From Halopseudomonas laoshanensis (GTDB taxonomy: Bacteria; Pseudomonadota; Gammaproteobacteria; Pseudomonadales; Pseudomonadaceae), in contig NZ_QOVF01000007.1 of the NCBI RefSeq assembly GCF_008365385.1, positions 1-64,000 of the forward strand: a stretch of 64,000 nucleotides of DNA. Direction: 5' to 3'. Each line of letters opens with the position of its first letter. Positions within the stretch are counted from its first letter, which is position 1. The notes beneath the pieces were generated by a model. That model searched no databases and had not been told where the DNA came from. It worked only from the letters and a program-made list of their open reading frames with translations. Of this stretch, positions 25,665 to 35,110 are shown piece by piece. The translations under genes and the position numbers were made by a program.

Positions 25665-26762
25665 TCAGTACCCGGTCATCTCCAGATAACCCTCGCCCTG
25701 ATGGGAGCCGGCAAACCGCACTGACCCCTCCCAGTAGGGAATGCCGGTGCCCATCCAGGCCTGATCGTTCAGCGCTTCTGTGGTGACATCCAGTCCCTGC
25801 GAAGGTACCTGCAGGCGCCAGCGCGTAGGCACCTCGCGCTCGGCCACGGTGACGCTATTGAGCGGCTGCATGCTGATCTGCTCACGGCGCAGCGGCGTGG
25901 TTTCACCTGCGGCGGTGATCCAGGTGCCGGAGTAATAGTGGTCGCCTGCATCACTGCGCAGACGGAACAACATCAACTTGTTGCCATCGTCCATGTGCAG
26001 TGAAAACCAGTCCCAGCCCTGCTGATCTGGGGCCAGCGGTTGGCTGCTCCACTCCCGGTCCAGCCAGGCCTGGCCGCTGACTTTATGGGTCTGCCCCTGC
26101 CATTGAATCTCGCCCTGTACCTGATAAAACGGCTGGCTCATATACCAGGAGGCCTGGTCACTGTCGGACTTGCGGCTATAACCCTCCTCGCCCTGGAGTA
26201 CCATGGGCAGGTCGGAGGTCAGCTGCAGCTGATAACTGAAACCCTCACCGCTGGCGCTAACCCGCAGGGGGCTTAAGCGCTGATTGGCCTGGCCTTGTAG
26301 AGACCAATCGTCGATCCAGGCTTCAAATGGCTCCAGCGTGACCCCCGCCTGTCCGACGCCGCCCCGGGCCAGGCGATCAGCATGTAAATGGCCATCGGCA
26401 TGGGTCAGGGCCGCATGTCCGAGCCAGATCTGTTCGCTCTGCCAACCGGCCTCTGCCTGCTCCGCAGTCTGTGCGCTCAATGCCTGGCGAAACAACGTCC
26501 ATTGCGCGCCCCAAGGCTTGCCTTGCTCATCGGTCAGGTTGGCAGTGACGTACCACCACTCGATGCGGTAATCCGGGTGCGCGGCGTGATCGCGCGGCAG
26601 CACGATCGGCGCGCCGGGCACAACCTGGGTAAAGCCGTCGGATGCCTGCCCCAGACCGGCAAAGCCAGAGCTTGGCGGGGGTGGCGATTCTTCGCAGCCG
26701 GCCAAGGCAAGCAGCATCACAGCGAATCCCACCAGCGTCACACTTCTCAGCTCAGCTTTCAT
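25665..26762 (-). CDS. AttH-like lipocalin-domain lipoprotein
   Basis: 365 aa from ATG 26762: MKAELRSVTLVGFAVMLLALAGCEESPPPP, a lipoprotein signal with LAGC. The body has the CrtC/AttH (carotenoid 1,2-hydratase-like) lipocalin pattern: HPDYRIEWWYVTANLTDEQGKPWGAQWTLFR, SWYMSQPFYQVQGEIQWQG, GQAWLDREWSSQPL, DWFSLHMDDGNKLMLFRLR. The start overlaps the permease stop (ATGAAAGCTGA), so it is coupled to the ABC genes. In attEFGH-type systems an ATPase, large permease and AttH-like lipoprotein occur together; the cargo is unknown. Confidence 0.85.
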   Translation of the reverse strand: MKAELRSVTLVGFAVMLLALAGCEESPPPPSSGFAGLGQASDGFTQVVPGAPIVLPRDHAAHPDYRIEWWYVTANLTDEQGKPWGAQWTLFRQALSAQTAEQAEAGWQSEQIWLGHAALTHADGHLHADRLARGGVGQAGVTLEPFEAWIDDWSLQGQANQRLSPLRVSASGEGFSYQLQLTSDLPMVLQGEEGYSRKSDSDQASWYMSQPFYQVQGEIQWQGQTHKVSGQAWLDREWSSQPLAPDQQGWDWFSLHMDDGNKLMLFRLRSDAGDHYYSGTWITAAGETTPLRREQISMQPLNSVTVAEREVPTRWRLQVPSQGLDVTTEALNDQAWMGTGIPYWEGSVRFAGSHQGEGYLEMTGY

Positions 26763-29238
26763 TGGCAAAACTCCTGAGCAGGCTGCCGGGCTGCGCACGT
26801 GCAATACGCCATACCGGCCCCAGACTGGCCAACAGCACGGCCGCCAGCGCGAACCCGCCCAGCGTTGCCCACTGCGCCGGGAACCAGTGCCAGGGCAACC
26901 GCCAGCCAAACGCCTGTACATTGACCACATCAATCAGACACCAGGCCAATAGCAGCCCTAACGGAATCGCCATCAAGCAGGTGAACGCCGCCAGCACCAG
27001 CATTTGCAACAGACTCAGGCCGGCCAACTGCGACGGCCGCAAGCCCATGGCCCATAGCGGCGCCAATTGGCTCAAGCGGCTGTCAGCCAAACTGAGCAGA
27101 CTGGTCAACAGGGCGATGGCGGCGACGCCCAGCGTCAGAGTATTGAGTGCGGCGGTCGCGGCGAAGGTCTGCTCGAAAACGTCACGCGAGTAGCGTTTCA
27201 GCGAGGCCTGATCGATGACCCGATTACCCGCCAGGGCAAAATGACTTTGCAGCTCGCTCGCCAGCTCGGCAGCCCGGCCCGGTGCGCTGAGCACGCCAAG
27301 ACTGGTAATCGGCTGATCAATCCAGCGCTGCGTCAGCCCCGTAGCCGAGACCAACAGTTGCCCGCGGGGATTGCCGTAATCGGCGTAGCGACCCAGCACC
27401 TTCAAGCGCCATTCACCGGCGGGCGTAGTCACCACCAACTGATCCCCCAGCGCCAACCCCAGCCGATAGCCCAGCTGTTCGCTGACCATAGCACCCTGCC
27501 CGGCAGCCAGGGCCTTCCAGGCTTCTGGGACAGACTCGAGCAGCGGCCAGGTCTGGGCATACAGCGGGTGGTCAATCACGCCGCTGAGTTCGGCCGGCCA
27601 GCCCGCGATGCGCGTGTCCAGTTGCCAACTGGGCAGCTGCGCGCGCACCTCCGGGCGTGCCTGTAACCAGGTCGTGATCTCGGCCGCCTGCTCTTCGCTT
27701 TCCGGGCGAATATAGATATCCGCAGCCAGACGCTGATCTAGCCAGCCGGTAAAGGTCTGGCGAAAGCCTTCGGTCATGCTGCCGACGCCGACGTTGGCGG
27801 CCAACGCCAACAGCAGAGCCATCAACGCCATACTCAGACCGGACAACTGCTGCTGACTGTCGGCCCAGAACCATTGCCCAATCGGGCCCCGCGCCGACCG
27901 CGCGCCAAGCCGCAACATCCCCTGGAGAAACACCGGCAGGAGCCAGGCCGCTCCCAGCAGCAGGCAGGCCAGCAGCGCAAACCCGGCCAGCAAGCCGCTA
28001 CCAAACTCTATCAGCAGCAGCGCAGTACTCAGCAGCAGCACACCCAAAGCGCTCAAGCGCGCCACCACGCGACCTTGGGCTTCGCGCCAGGCCTGTGGCC
28101 GCGCCCAGGCCAGCACCGGCATGCGCAAGGCGGTCAGCACACTACTGCCGCCGGCCAGCAAGGTGCCGAGCAGACTCATACCCAACCCGGCCAGCCACCA
28201 GCCGGCACCCAGTGACAACTGCCCGGCCACCTGTGCACCGTAAAGGCCACGCAGACTGGCCGCCACATCCCCCATCAGCAACCCCGCCAGCGCAAAACCG
28301 CTAAGCACTCCCAGACTGCCGCCAATTAGCGCCAGCAGCACCAGCTCAACCAAGAGCGCCGCCACCAGCATGCGCAGACTGGTGCCGCAGGCACGCAAGG
28401 TCTGCATCACGCCACGGCGCTGTTCCATCGCCAGCCCGGCGGCCGCATGTACGATAAACAGCCCGACGACAAAAGCCAGCAGCCCTAATGCCGTTAGATT
28501 GAGATGAAAACTGTCGGTCAGCCGCTGCAGATCCGCCTCGCCCCGGGACTCCCAGATCAGCGGCAGGTCATTGGCAATGGCCGGCTGCCCGGCAGCGAAC
28601 TGATTGTCGACCAACAGCTCGCTGAGCAAACCCGCCTGGTTCAGCAACTGTTGTGCGCGTCCTATATCCACGACCAGCACGCCGGGCGGCATATCGGCAA
28701 CCACCTGCAAAGGTGGCAATACCTGGCCTTCAGCGAGCGTCAGCGGAGTGGCGGCGTTCACGCCCAGATCAGCCAAGGTATCGGCTGCAACCCAGGAGCG
28801 CCCGGGGGCGCGAATAAATTCCGCCAGGGCGTCGGTACTCTGCATACCAGACGCCAGCGCCCCACCGCTCGGCAAACTCAGAGGGTCGATACCGGTAAGT
28901 TGCAGCCGCCGCTCGCCCCCTGGCGTAGCCACGCTAACACTGCCCTGCAAGACCGGCGACACCGGCCAACCAGCGCGCCGCAGTTCGGCAAAACGCTGCT
29001 GCGGGATCAGCTGCCCACCCGGGCTGACCAGCACGGACTGGCCGCTGCCGCCGAACAGCTGCGCAGCGCGATCATAGCTGTCACGCGCCTGGCTGTTGAG
29101 CGCCTGCACACCGGTCCAGAGCGCGGTCGCCAGCCACAACCCGACCAACAGGCAAGCCGCCTGCAGCGGATGCCGACGCCAGTGACTGAGCAGACTGTGC
29201 AGCGTCCAGCCCAGACGTCCGAGCACGCCGCCGCTCAA
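26752..29238 (-). CDS. ABC transporter permease, FtsX/MacB-like, duplicated (AttF/G-like)
   Basis: 828 aa. One N-terminal helix with a following periplasmic domain, then two sets of three to four FtsX-type helices (LTALGLLAFVVGLFIVHAAAG, LVAALLVELVLLALIGGSLGVLSG near 240-300; TLTLGVAAIALLTSLLSLADS and FTCLMAIPLGLLLAWCLIDV near the end) and a middle hydrophobic block. This large double-FtsX design is used by exporters of lipids or lipoproteins rather than by importers. The ATG overlaps the ATPase stop by 4 bp, and the lipoprotein gene overlaps its own stop. Confidence 0.87.
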   Translation of the reverse strand: MSGGVLGRLGWTLHSLLSHWRRHPLQAACLLVGLWLATALWTGVQALNSQARDSYDRAAQLFGGSGQSVLVSPGGQLIPQQRFAELRRAGWPVSPVLQGSVSVATPGGERRLQLTGIDPLSLPSGGALASGMQSTDALAEFIRAPGRSWVAADTLADLGVNAATPLTLAEGQVLPPLQVVADMPPGVLVVDIGRAQQLLNQAGLLSELLVDNQFAAGQPAIANDLPLIWESRGEADLQRLTDSFHLNLTALGLLAFVVGLFIVHAAAGLAMEQRRGVMQTLRACGTSLRMLVAALLVELVLLALIGGSLGVLSGFALAGLLMGDVAASLRGLYGAQVAGQLSLGAGWWLAGLGMSLLGTLLAGGSSVLTALRMPVLAWARPQAWREAQGRVVARLSALGVLLLSTALLLIEFGSGLLAGFALLACLLLGAAWLLPVFLQGMLRLGARSARGPIGQWFWADSQQQLSGLSMALMALLLALAANVGVGSMTEGFRQTFTGWLDQRLAADIYIRPESEEQAAEITTWLQARPEVRAQLPSWQLDTRIAGWPAELSGVIDHPLYAQTWPLLESVPEAWKALAAGQGAMVSEQLGYRLGLALGDQLVVTTPAGEWRLKVLGRYADYGNPRGQLLVSATGLTQRWIDQPITSLGVLSAPGRAAELASELQSHFALAGNRVIDQASLKRYSRDVFEQTFAATAALNTLTLGVAAIALLTSLLSLADSRLSQLAPLWAMGLRPSQLAGLSLLQMLVLAAFTCLMAIPLGLLLAWCLIDVVNVQAFGWRLPWHWFPAQWATLGGFALAAVLLASLGPVWRIARAQPGSLLRSFANES

Positions 29239-29915
29239 CGAACAGCTCCCTGCACGCGGCCGTTGCTGAGCAAGATCTGTTGATCGAGTCGGCTCGCCAA
29301 CCGCGAGCTGTGAGTCACCATCAACAGGCTGGAGCCGACCTTGTCGACCAGCGCCAGCAACAGGGCCATTACCTCATCGGCGGTGCGCTCATCCAGGTTG
29401 CCGGTGGGTTCATCTGCCAGGATCAAAGGTGGGCGCAGGGCCAGTGCGCGGCCCACCGCGACCCGTTGCTGCTGGCCTCCGGAGAGTTGTTCCGGGTAGC
29501 GCTGCAGCAACGCCTCCAGGCCAAGCTCTGCCGTCAGCGAGGCCTGCCATTCGGCATCCAGCCGGCCTGCCAGACGTGCCTGAAAGGCCAGATTGTCGGC
29601 AACGGTTAGCGAGGGAATCAGATTGAATTGCTGAAAAATTACCGCCACGCTGTCACGGCGATAAGCCGCACGGGCCGCTTCGTTCAGTGCGTCGAGGCGC
29701 TGCTCACCGACCCGAATCTCGCCACTATCAGCCTGATCCAGCGCGGCCACCAGATGCAGCAGCGTACTTTTGCCGCTGCCGGATTCACCCATCAGCGCCA
29801 AGGTCTGGCCGCGCTGCAGCTGCAGATCAATTCCATCAAGAATCTGCAACCGGCCCTGGGGACCGCTGTAGCTTTTACGCAGACCGGTAATCTCAAGCAT
29901 GCCGGTGGGATTCAT
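29235..29915 (-). CDS. ABC transporter ATP-binding protein (LolD/MacB-like)
   Basis: 226 aa from ATG 29915 ([18 protein letters not shown]), which overlaps the AraC stop as ATGA; the longer frame to 29993 is not needed. Walker A is [13 protein letters not shown], the Q-loop is [14 protein letters not shown], the signature [15 protein letters not shown], Walker [13 protein letters not shown] and the switch histidine MVTHSSRL. Its size and motifs match the LolD/MacB class that powers FtsX-type permeases, and the permease is the next gene. Confidence 0.92.
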   Translation of the reverse strand: MNPTGMLEITGLRKSYSGPQGRLQILDGIDLQLQRGQTLALMGESGSGKSTLLHLVAALDQADSGEIRVGEQRLDALNEAARAAYRRDSVAVIFQQFNLIPSLTVADNLAFQARLAGRLDAEWQASLTAELGLEALLQRYPEQLSGGQQQRVAVGRALALRPPLILADEPTGNLDERTADEVMALLLALVDKVGSSLLMVTHSSRLASRLDQQILLSNGRVQGAVR

Positions 29916-30979
29916 AAGCGGTTCTCGTAAGACATGTCTGCCAGCGCGCCTGCCAATGCACTCAAAGGCTGGGTGCTGCGTTGGCGCCGCCATTGATCAG
30001 GGGAGCATCCAGCCCAGCGTTTGAACGCCCGAGAGAAACTGGCGGCCTCGGCATAGCCCAATTGCTGAGCGATGCTGTCCAGCCCCAGGGTGGTGTCGCC
30101 CAGTAGCCGTTCCGCCAGATTGCGCCTTACCCGCTCATCCAATTGCCGGAATGGATGGCCTTCTAGCGCCAGACGCCGGTGCAACGTGCGCTCGGACAGG
30201 CCCAGCCAACCGGCCACGTCTCGCGCCGGATGAATACGCCCGGAGTGACTCATCAGACTCTGCAGTACCTGTCGCGCCAGCGGCGCCTGAATATCATCCA
30301 GGCTGTCACATAAATGCTGGCACAGGTTGGCGCAAGTGCGCTGGGTCATGGCATTGGCTAGCGGCAGGGCGCTATGCAGATCCTCCCAGGCTATCAGCAT
30401 CGCATTGCGTGCTGCGTTCATATCTGCCGCACATTCGAAGTGCGCGTTATACAGCTCGGCCGGCCCGGCAGAAGGAACACAGATTTCGATGGCCAGGGGC
30501 ACAAACGGCCGCTGTAACAGCTCACTGTACACGCACTTCCATGCCGCCATACCACGCTCGACCACCAGGCATCGGGCATCTTCGGGTAACACACTGGCGT
30601 CCAGCACCATCCATAGCCCAGACTTATCCGGATGCAGACTGACAGGGCAGATCGACATCGCCAGCGGCCGAAACTGGCTGGTGATTTCGATAGCATCCAT
30701 CAAGTTGCGGCTGGCCAACATGGTGTAACCGAGCAAGCCCAGACTGGTCAAATGATAGCGTTGACCGAGCCGCAGACCCGTACCCGGCTGACTATGCTGC
30801 GCGACCAGATTGCGAATCACCGCCAGCTCCTGCCACAGCTGTAGAGAGCTGAGCTCCTCAAGCGGGCGATCCTGCAGGCCGGTATTGGCCAGACACTGCC
30901 GGGCAGGCACGCCCAATTCCGCTGCGAGCTCCAGCAGCAACCTCACGTTGGTATTGTCACGACGCTGTCGCCAGTCCAT
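29912..30979 (-). CDS. AraC-family regulator (arabinose-binding-type N-terminal domain)
   Basis: 355 aa from ATG 30979 (MDWRQRR); an upstream TTG at 31003 would add eight residues. The N-terminal ligand domain has LLLELAAELGVPARQCLANTGL and RLGQRYHLTSLGLLGYTMLAS, the OruR/PF12625-like pattern. The C-terminal AraC domain shows DVAGWLGLSERTLHRRLALEGHPFRQL and IAQQLGYAEAASFSRAFKRWAGCSPDQWR. It is the first gene of the minus-strand ABC operon and divergent from the dioxygenase operon, so it may control both. Two direct repeats in the shared upstream region are its likely sites. Confidence 0.88.
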   Translation of the reverse strand: MDWRQRRDNTNVRLLLELAAELGVPARQCLANTGLQDRPLEELSSLQLWQELAVIRNLVAQHSQPGTGLRLGQRYHLTSLGLLGYTMLASRNLMDAIEITSQFRPLAMSICPVSLHPDKSGLWMVLDASVLPEDARCLVVERGMAAWKCVYSELLQRPFVPLAIEICVPSAGPAELYNAHFECAADMNAARNAMLIAWEDLHSALPLANAMTQRTCANLCQHLCDSLDDIQAPLARQVLQSLMSHSGRIHPARDVAGWLGLSERTLHRRLALEGHPFRQLDERVRRNLAERLLGDTTLGLDSIAQQLGYAEAASFSRAFKRWAGCSPDQWRRQRSTQPLSALAGALADMSYENRL

Positions 30980-31011
30980 CCGAGTATTCCGTTTCGTCGT
31001 CAAGAAAGAAT

Positions 31012-31048
31012 ATGGCAGTAAATGTCATAGCATGGCAGAAGTTATCAT
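31012..31048. promoter_or_regulatory. Two direct repeats in the AraC / dioxygenase intergenic region
   Basis: ATGGCAG-N6-TCAT occurs at 31012-31028 and again at 31032-31048, a 20-bp period, i.e. about two helical turns. Tandem direct repeats at this spacing are the usual operator layout for AraC-family activators. They lie between the AraC start and the dioxygenase start (64 bp upstream of the latter). Confidence 0.65.
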
Positions 31049-31111
31049 GGCCGCAGTATAGGCGTTGGCGCATGCTGATCTGGCAAAAACCTATAACAAG
31101 AGGTAACCGCC

Positions 31112-32020
31112 ATGCCCGAGTTTTTCTACACCACCGCGCGTAACAACCAAGCCCGGCCAACTCAGCACTTCCGTGTCACGCCGGTCGCCGGCTCGCTGGG
31201 CGCGGATATTCATGATATTGACCTGAATGACCTGTCCGACGCGGGCCAGGCCGATCTGCGTCAGGCGCTGATGGATCATCAGGTGCTGTTTATCCGCGAT
31301 CAATCGCTGAGCGTGGAACAGCTAAAGGCTGTTTCCCTGCGCTTCGGCGAATTTGGCGTCGAGCCCTACGTCAAACCCATGGCCGACCATCCGCACGTGG
31401 TGCACGTAGTCAAGGAAGCCGGCGAAGGCACGCCTTTTGTGTTCGGTGGTGCCTGGCATTCCGACTGGACCTTCCAGGAACGTCCACCCGCATTCACCTT
31501 GCTCTATGGCCATGATGTGCCTGAGATTGGCGGCGACACCCTGTTCAACAACATGTACCTGGCCTGCGAATGGCTGTCACCGGCGCTGCGCAAAATGCTG
31601 CTTGGGCTGAACGGCGTCAACAGTCCGGAATTCGGCTATGGCCCGAATGCCAAGCACAACGCCGGCCTGGAGAGTATGCAGATCCTCTACGGGGAAAATG
31701 TCGACCATGATGTGCGCAGTCACCCACTGATCACCCGGCATCCTGAGACTGGTCGCAACGTACTCTTCGCCAACCCGGCCTATACCCTGGGTATCGAAGG
31801 CATGAAGGCCGAGGAAGCACGGCCGATACTCGACTACCTGTTCAGCATCGCCACCGCCCCGGCCTTCACCGTACGCATGCGCTGGACCCCCGGCACGCTG
31901 GCGATCTGGGATAACCGCTGTGTATGGCATCAGCCGGTATCCGATTATTTTGGTAACCGCCGGGAGATGTTCCGTACTACCGTAGTGGGCGACAAACCAC
32001 AACGCGGGAGTGAGGAATGA
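31112..32020 (+). CDS. TauD/TfdA-family Fe(II)/2-oxoglutarate dioxygenase
   Basis: 302 aa. The iron-binding triad is visible: GGAWHSDWTFQERP supplies His and Asp near residues 110-112, and CVWHQPVSDYFGNRREMFRTTV near 275-296 the distal His and the arginine that holds 2-oxoglutarate. FTLLYGHDVPEIGGDTLFNNMY is typical for the TauD/TfdA family. Substrates in the family include taurine, alkyl sulfates and 2,4-D-like ethers; this one is unassigned. The gene has a GAGG ribosome site and overlaps the next gene by 4 bp. Confidence 0.9.
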   Translation: MPEFFYTTARNNQARPTQHFRVTPVAGSLGADIHDIDLNDLSDAGQADLRQALMDHQVLFIRDQSLSVEQLKAVSLRFGEFGVEPYVKPMADHPHVVHVVKEAGEGTPFVFGGAWHSDWTFQERPPAFTLLYGHDVPEIGGDTLFNNMYLACEWLSPALRKMLLGLNGVNSPEFGYGPNAKHNAGLESMQILYGENVDHDVRSHPLITRHPETGRNVLFANPAYTLGIEGMKAEEARPILDYLFSIATAPAFTVRMRWTPGTLAIWDNRCVWHQPVSDYFGNRREMFRTTVVGDKPQRGSEE

Positions 32021-32805
32021 AGGCAGATCTGTTCAACGCCAAGGGCGCGGCAGAGGTATTATTCACGGCGCGGCAGAATGCAGCGCCGTGCGATCCGGTG
32101 GCCGGTCCTTTCGGCATTGAGACACTGGAGCAGGCTTATGCAGTGCAAGCGGAACTGGTCAGCCAATGGGGCTATAACGACCAGACCCAGGCGGGCTATA
32201 AACTCGGCGTAACCGATACCCGCGTGCAGGAAGCCATGGCGCTGGATCATCCGCTCTTTGGCCACCTGCTGTCGGGCTGGGATTATCTGGACGGCGATAC
32301 TATCCCCGCCTCGCGCCTGATTACCCCCAAGCTGGAAGGGGAAGTGGCATTCCTGTTCAGAGCCACGTTGGACGACCCGAAGCTAACCGAAGAAGCACTA
32401 CTCGATGGCCTGAAAGGCGTATTACCCGCACTGGAGATTTGCGATTCGGCCTTTGCTGGCTGGCCAAAAAGCCTGTTTGACGCTGCGGCCGACAACCTTT
32501 CTTCCGGCCTTTACGTGCTGGGTAGCGAGCTGAAGGACCCGCGGGAGCTGGATCTGGCCAATCTGGAAATGAAGCTATACCGCAACAATGATCCGGTGGT
32601 GACCGGCCATTCTCGCCAGTGCATGGGCAATCCACTTACCGCCTGTTTGTGGCTGGTGCGCGAGCTGGCACGCAGAGGCACGCCGATTCGTGCTGGCGAG
32701 TTGATTCTGTCTGGCTCACTGGGGCCGATGGTCGAAACCAGCGCGGGTGACAAAATACGGCTGGAAATAGGCGCGCTGGGCAATCTGGAGTGTCGTTTCA
32801 GCTAA
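32017..32805 (+). CDS. 2-keto-4-pentenoate hydratase / fumarylacetoacetate hydrolase-family protein
   Basis: 262 aa. KLGVTDTRVQEAMALDHPLFGHL, then a metal-binding KLEGEVAFLFR, a LPALEICDS segment, and C-terminal SGSLGPMVETSAGDKIRLEIGALGNLECRF fit MhpD/FAH-type hydratases of meta-cleavage pathways, which use a divalent metal. The enzyme probably acts on the product of the co-transcribed dioxygenase, hydrating or cleaving a 2-oxo acid. ATGA overlap with the dioxygenase. Confidence 0.85.
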   Translation: MKADLFNAKGAAEVLFTARQNAAPCDPVAGPFGIETLEQAYAVQAELVSQWGYNDQTQAGYKLGVTDTRVQEAMALDHPLFGHLLSGWDYLDGDTIPASRLITPKLEGEVAFLFRATLDDPKLTEEALLDGLKGVLPALEICDSAFAGWPKSLFDAAADNLSSGLYVLGSELKDPRELDLANLEMKLYRNNDPVVTGHSRQCMGNPLTACLWLVRELARRGTPIRAGELILSGSLGPMVETSAGDKIRLEIGALGNLECRFS

Positions 32806-32877
32806 AGCTGAGCCGAATGGATGGATGCCGGCGTTGAAAACAAGTGGAGGGAATAAAACAGGACAGGCAGATAAAAG

Positions 32878-32902
32878 AAAACCCCGCCTAGGCGGGGCTT
32901 TG
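32878..32902. terminator. Bidirectional intrinsic terminator
   Basis: CCCCGCC-TA-GGCGGGG (32882-32897), flanked by AAAA on the left and CTTT on the right. It ends the dioxygenase/hydratase operon on the plus strand (short U-run) and transcripts from the acyl-CoA dehydrogenase on the minus strand (TTTTCTTTT after the stem). The rest of the gap 32806-33122 shows no convincing gene. Confidence 0.8.
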
Positions 32903-33095
32903 CAGAACTTTGTTCCTGATCATCCTTAAATCGTGGTGCCTCCAGGCACTGTCCCTGCTCCGTGTTATTTTTTGGCGCTTCCTGCGTTGCTCCTAGCGAA
33001 CACAATGTTACGCAAAACAGCAGGTTGCGCCCATAGCTGATTGCCACCAGGGCATGTAAGCCATAACTTACAATTTGATACATTCAAGCTAATCA

Positions 33096-33113
33096 CCCGG
33101 GCTTGCGCCCGGG
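33096..33113. terminator. GC-rich hairpin just downstream of the acyl-CoA dehydrogenase
   Basis: CCCGGGC-TTGC-GCCCGGG is a perfect 7-bp stem; on the minus strand the loop is GCAA, a stable tetraloop. It lies 9 bp after the dehydrogenase stop but has no U-tract, so it may protect the mRNA 3' end or act as a partial terminator. Confidence 0.5.
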
Positions 33114-33122
33114 AAATCCGGA

Positions 33123-34910
33123 TCAGAACTGCGCCGCGTCCAGCTCATACAGTGATTCACTACCAGCCCGCACGGACTCGCTCAGCGAATGAATCCGTGG
33201 CAGCAGACGTTTGACGAAGAACCGCCCAGTGCCGATCTTGGCCAGGTAGAAACCGTCGCTGTCGTCGTTCAGACGTGCATTGGCGGCTTTGGCCATCTTT
33301 GCCCACATGTAGGCGTAGGCGGTATAACCGAACACATGCAGATATTCGACCGAGGCGGCGCCAATTTCATTCGCGTTGGTCTTGCTGCGGTCAATCACCA
33401 CGCCCGTCAGCTGTTCCAGATTATCAATAGCCTTGGCCAATGGCTCCACGAACTCGGCAAGCGCCTGATCTGAATTCTCGCTGATAAAGTCGCGCACTTC
33501 CTGGATAAACACATTCACAAAGGCGCCGTTGTTAGCCACGGTCTTGCGCCCCATCAGATCCAGCGCCTGAATACCGTTGGTACCCTCGTAGATCTGCGCA
33601 ATGCGTACGTCACGTACCAACTGCTCCTGACCCCACTCGCGCACATAGCCGTGGCCACCAAACACCTGCTGGCCGTGCACGCAGTTTTCCAGACCTACAT
33701 CGGTAAAGAACGCCTTGGCTACCGGCGTCAGCAGCGCAACCAGGTCTTCACCCTTCTTCTTGATCTCGGCATCATCAGCATACTTGCTGATATCCAGCTG
33801 CGAGCCTACATAGGTAGAAAACGCGCGACTGCCTTCGGTCATCGCCTTGATCGTCAGCAGCATGCGACGTACATCCGGGTGCACGATGATCGGGTCAGCT
33901 GCTTTCTCTGGCTGCTGAGCACCGGTCGGCGCGCGGCTCTGAATACGATCACGGGCATAGGCCACGGCGCTCTGGTAGGAAGCCTCGGAGCAACCAATGC
34001 CCTGAATGCCGATTGACAGACGCTCATAGTTCATCATGGTGAACATGGCATTCAGGCCCTTGTTCACTTCACCGATCAGATAACCCTGGGCGCCATCAAA
34101 GTTCATCACGCAGGTAGCAGAGGCCTTGATGCCCATCTTGTGCTCGATCGAACCGCAGCTGACCGGATTGCGCTCGCCCAGACTGCCGTCTGCATTAACC
34201 AGAAACTTGGGTACCAAAAACAGCGAAATACCCTTGGGACCGGCCGGTGCGTCAGGCAGCTTGGCCAGTACCAGGTGAATGATGTTATCGGTCAGATCAT
34301 GCTCGCCGCCGGTGATGAAGATCTTGGTACCGGTCACTGCGTAGCTACCATCCGCCTGCGGCACTGCCTTGGTACGGATGATGCCCAGATCGGTGCCGCA
34401 GTGGGGCTCAGTCAGACACATGGTGCCCGCCCAGGTACCCGCGTACAGATTTGGCAAATAAGCCTGCTTGAGCTCTTCACTACCATGGGCGTCAAGCGCC
34501 AGACAGCAGCCAGCCGTCAAAGCAGGATAAAGCGCAAAACTGTTGTTCGCGCCGTAGACCATTTCCTCGACCTGCACGCCGAGGGTCTTGGGCATCCCCA
34601 AACCACCAAACTCAGGATTGCCGCCCAGACCTACCCAGCCGCCCTCGGCGTAGGTGCTGTAAGCCTGCTTGAAACCAGCGGGAGTGGTGACCACGCCGTT
34701 ATCCCACTTGGCACCCTCTTCATCACCGCTGCGGTTCAACGGCGCAATGGTCTGCGAGGTGATCTTGCCAGCTTCTTCCAGCATCGCGTCTGCGGTTTCC
34801 GCATCTATCGCGCCGTCCAGCCCTGGCAGACTCTGCCACAACTTGTCGGCTTCAAATACTTCATTCAATACGAAACGAATATCACGCAGGGGTGCTTTGT
34901 AGTCAGCCAT
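33123..34910 (-). CDS. Acyl-CoA dehydrogenase, long C-terminal-domain type (first paralog)
   Basis: 595 aa from ATG 34910 (MADYKAPLRDIRFVLNEVF), with AGGAG five bases upstream; the longer frame to 34976 lacks support. This MADYKAPLRD start is the AcylCoA_DH_N extension of the about 600-aa FadE class. FAD-binding segments MCLTEPHCGTDLG and KIFITGGEHDL and the catalytic glutamate in IYEGTNGIQALDLMGRK are present, followed by the PF12806-like C-terminal domain. It oxidises acyl-CoA to enoyl-CoA in beta-oxidation. From memory it resembles the PA0506-PA0508 group. Its paralog is the next gene on the same strand. Confidence 0.9.
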   Translation of the reverse strand: MADYKAPLRDIRFVLNEVFEADKLWQSLPGLDGAIDAETADAMLEEAGKITSQTIAPLNRSGDEEGAKWDNGVVTTPAGFKQAYSTYAEGGWVGLGGNPEFGGLGMPKTLGVQVEEMVYGANNSFALYPALTAGCCLALDAHGSEELKQAYLPNLYAGTWAGTMCLTEPHCGTDLGIIRTKAVPQADGSYAVTGTKIFITGGEHDLTDNIIHLVLAKLPDAPAGPKGISLFLVPKFLVNADGSLGERNPVSCGSIEHKMGIKASATCVMNFDGAQGYLIGEVNKGLNAMFTMMNYERLSIGIQGIGCSEASYQSAVAYARDRIQSRAPTGAQQPEKAADPIIVHPDVRRMLLTIKAMTEGSRAFSTYVGSQLDISKYADDAEIKKKGEDLVALLTPVAKAFFTDVGLENCVHGQQVFGGHGYVREWGQEQLVRDVRIAQIYEGTNGIQALDLMGRKTVANNGAFVNVFIQEVRDFISENSDQALAEFVEPLAKAIDNLEQLTGVVIDRSKTNANEIGAASVEYLHVFGYTAYAYMWAKMAKAANARLNDDSDGFYLAKIGTGRFFVKRLLPRIHSLSESVRAGSESLYELDAAQF

Positions 34911-35110
34911 GGAAACTCCTCTTGCCGTCATTGCGCCCGGGACAGTCCGGAACATGAGACGATTGTAACGCCGCAACGATTTTGGTTACAGCGTCTTTAA
35001 ATGACTACTTTGTAAAATCCGGTCACAGCAGAAAACCTCCGCGCTGGGATTCTCCCGCCAATTCGCCCACGCACCGAGAAAGACTTTTAGCTGCCCGCAC
35101 GAAGACCGGC

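Noticed and set aside
32802-33083. 93-codon frame on the minus strand
   Set aside because: Runs through the bidirectional terminator, has no ribosome site and no family resemblance.
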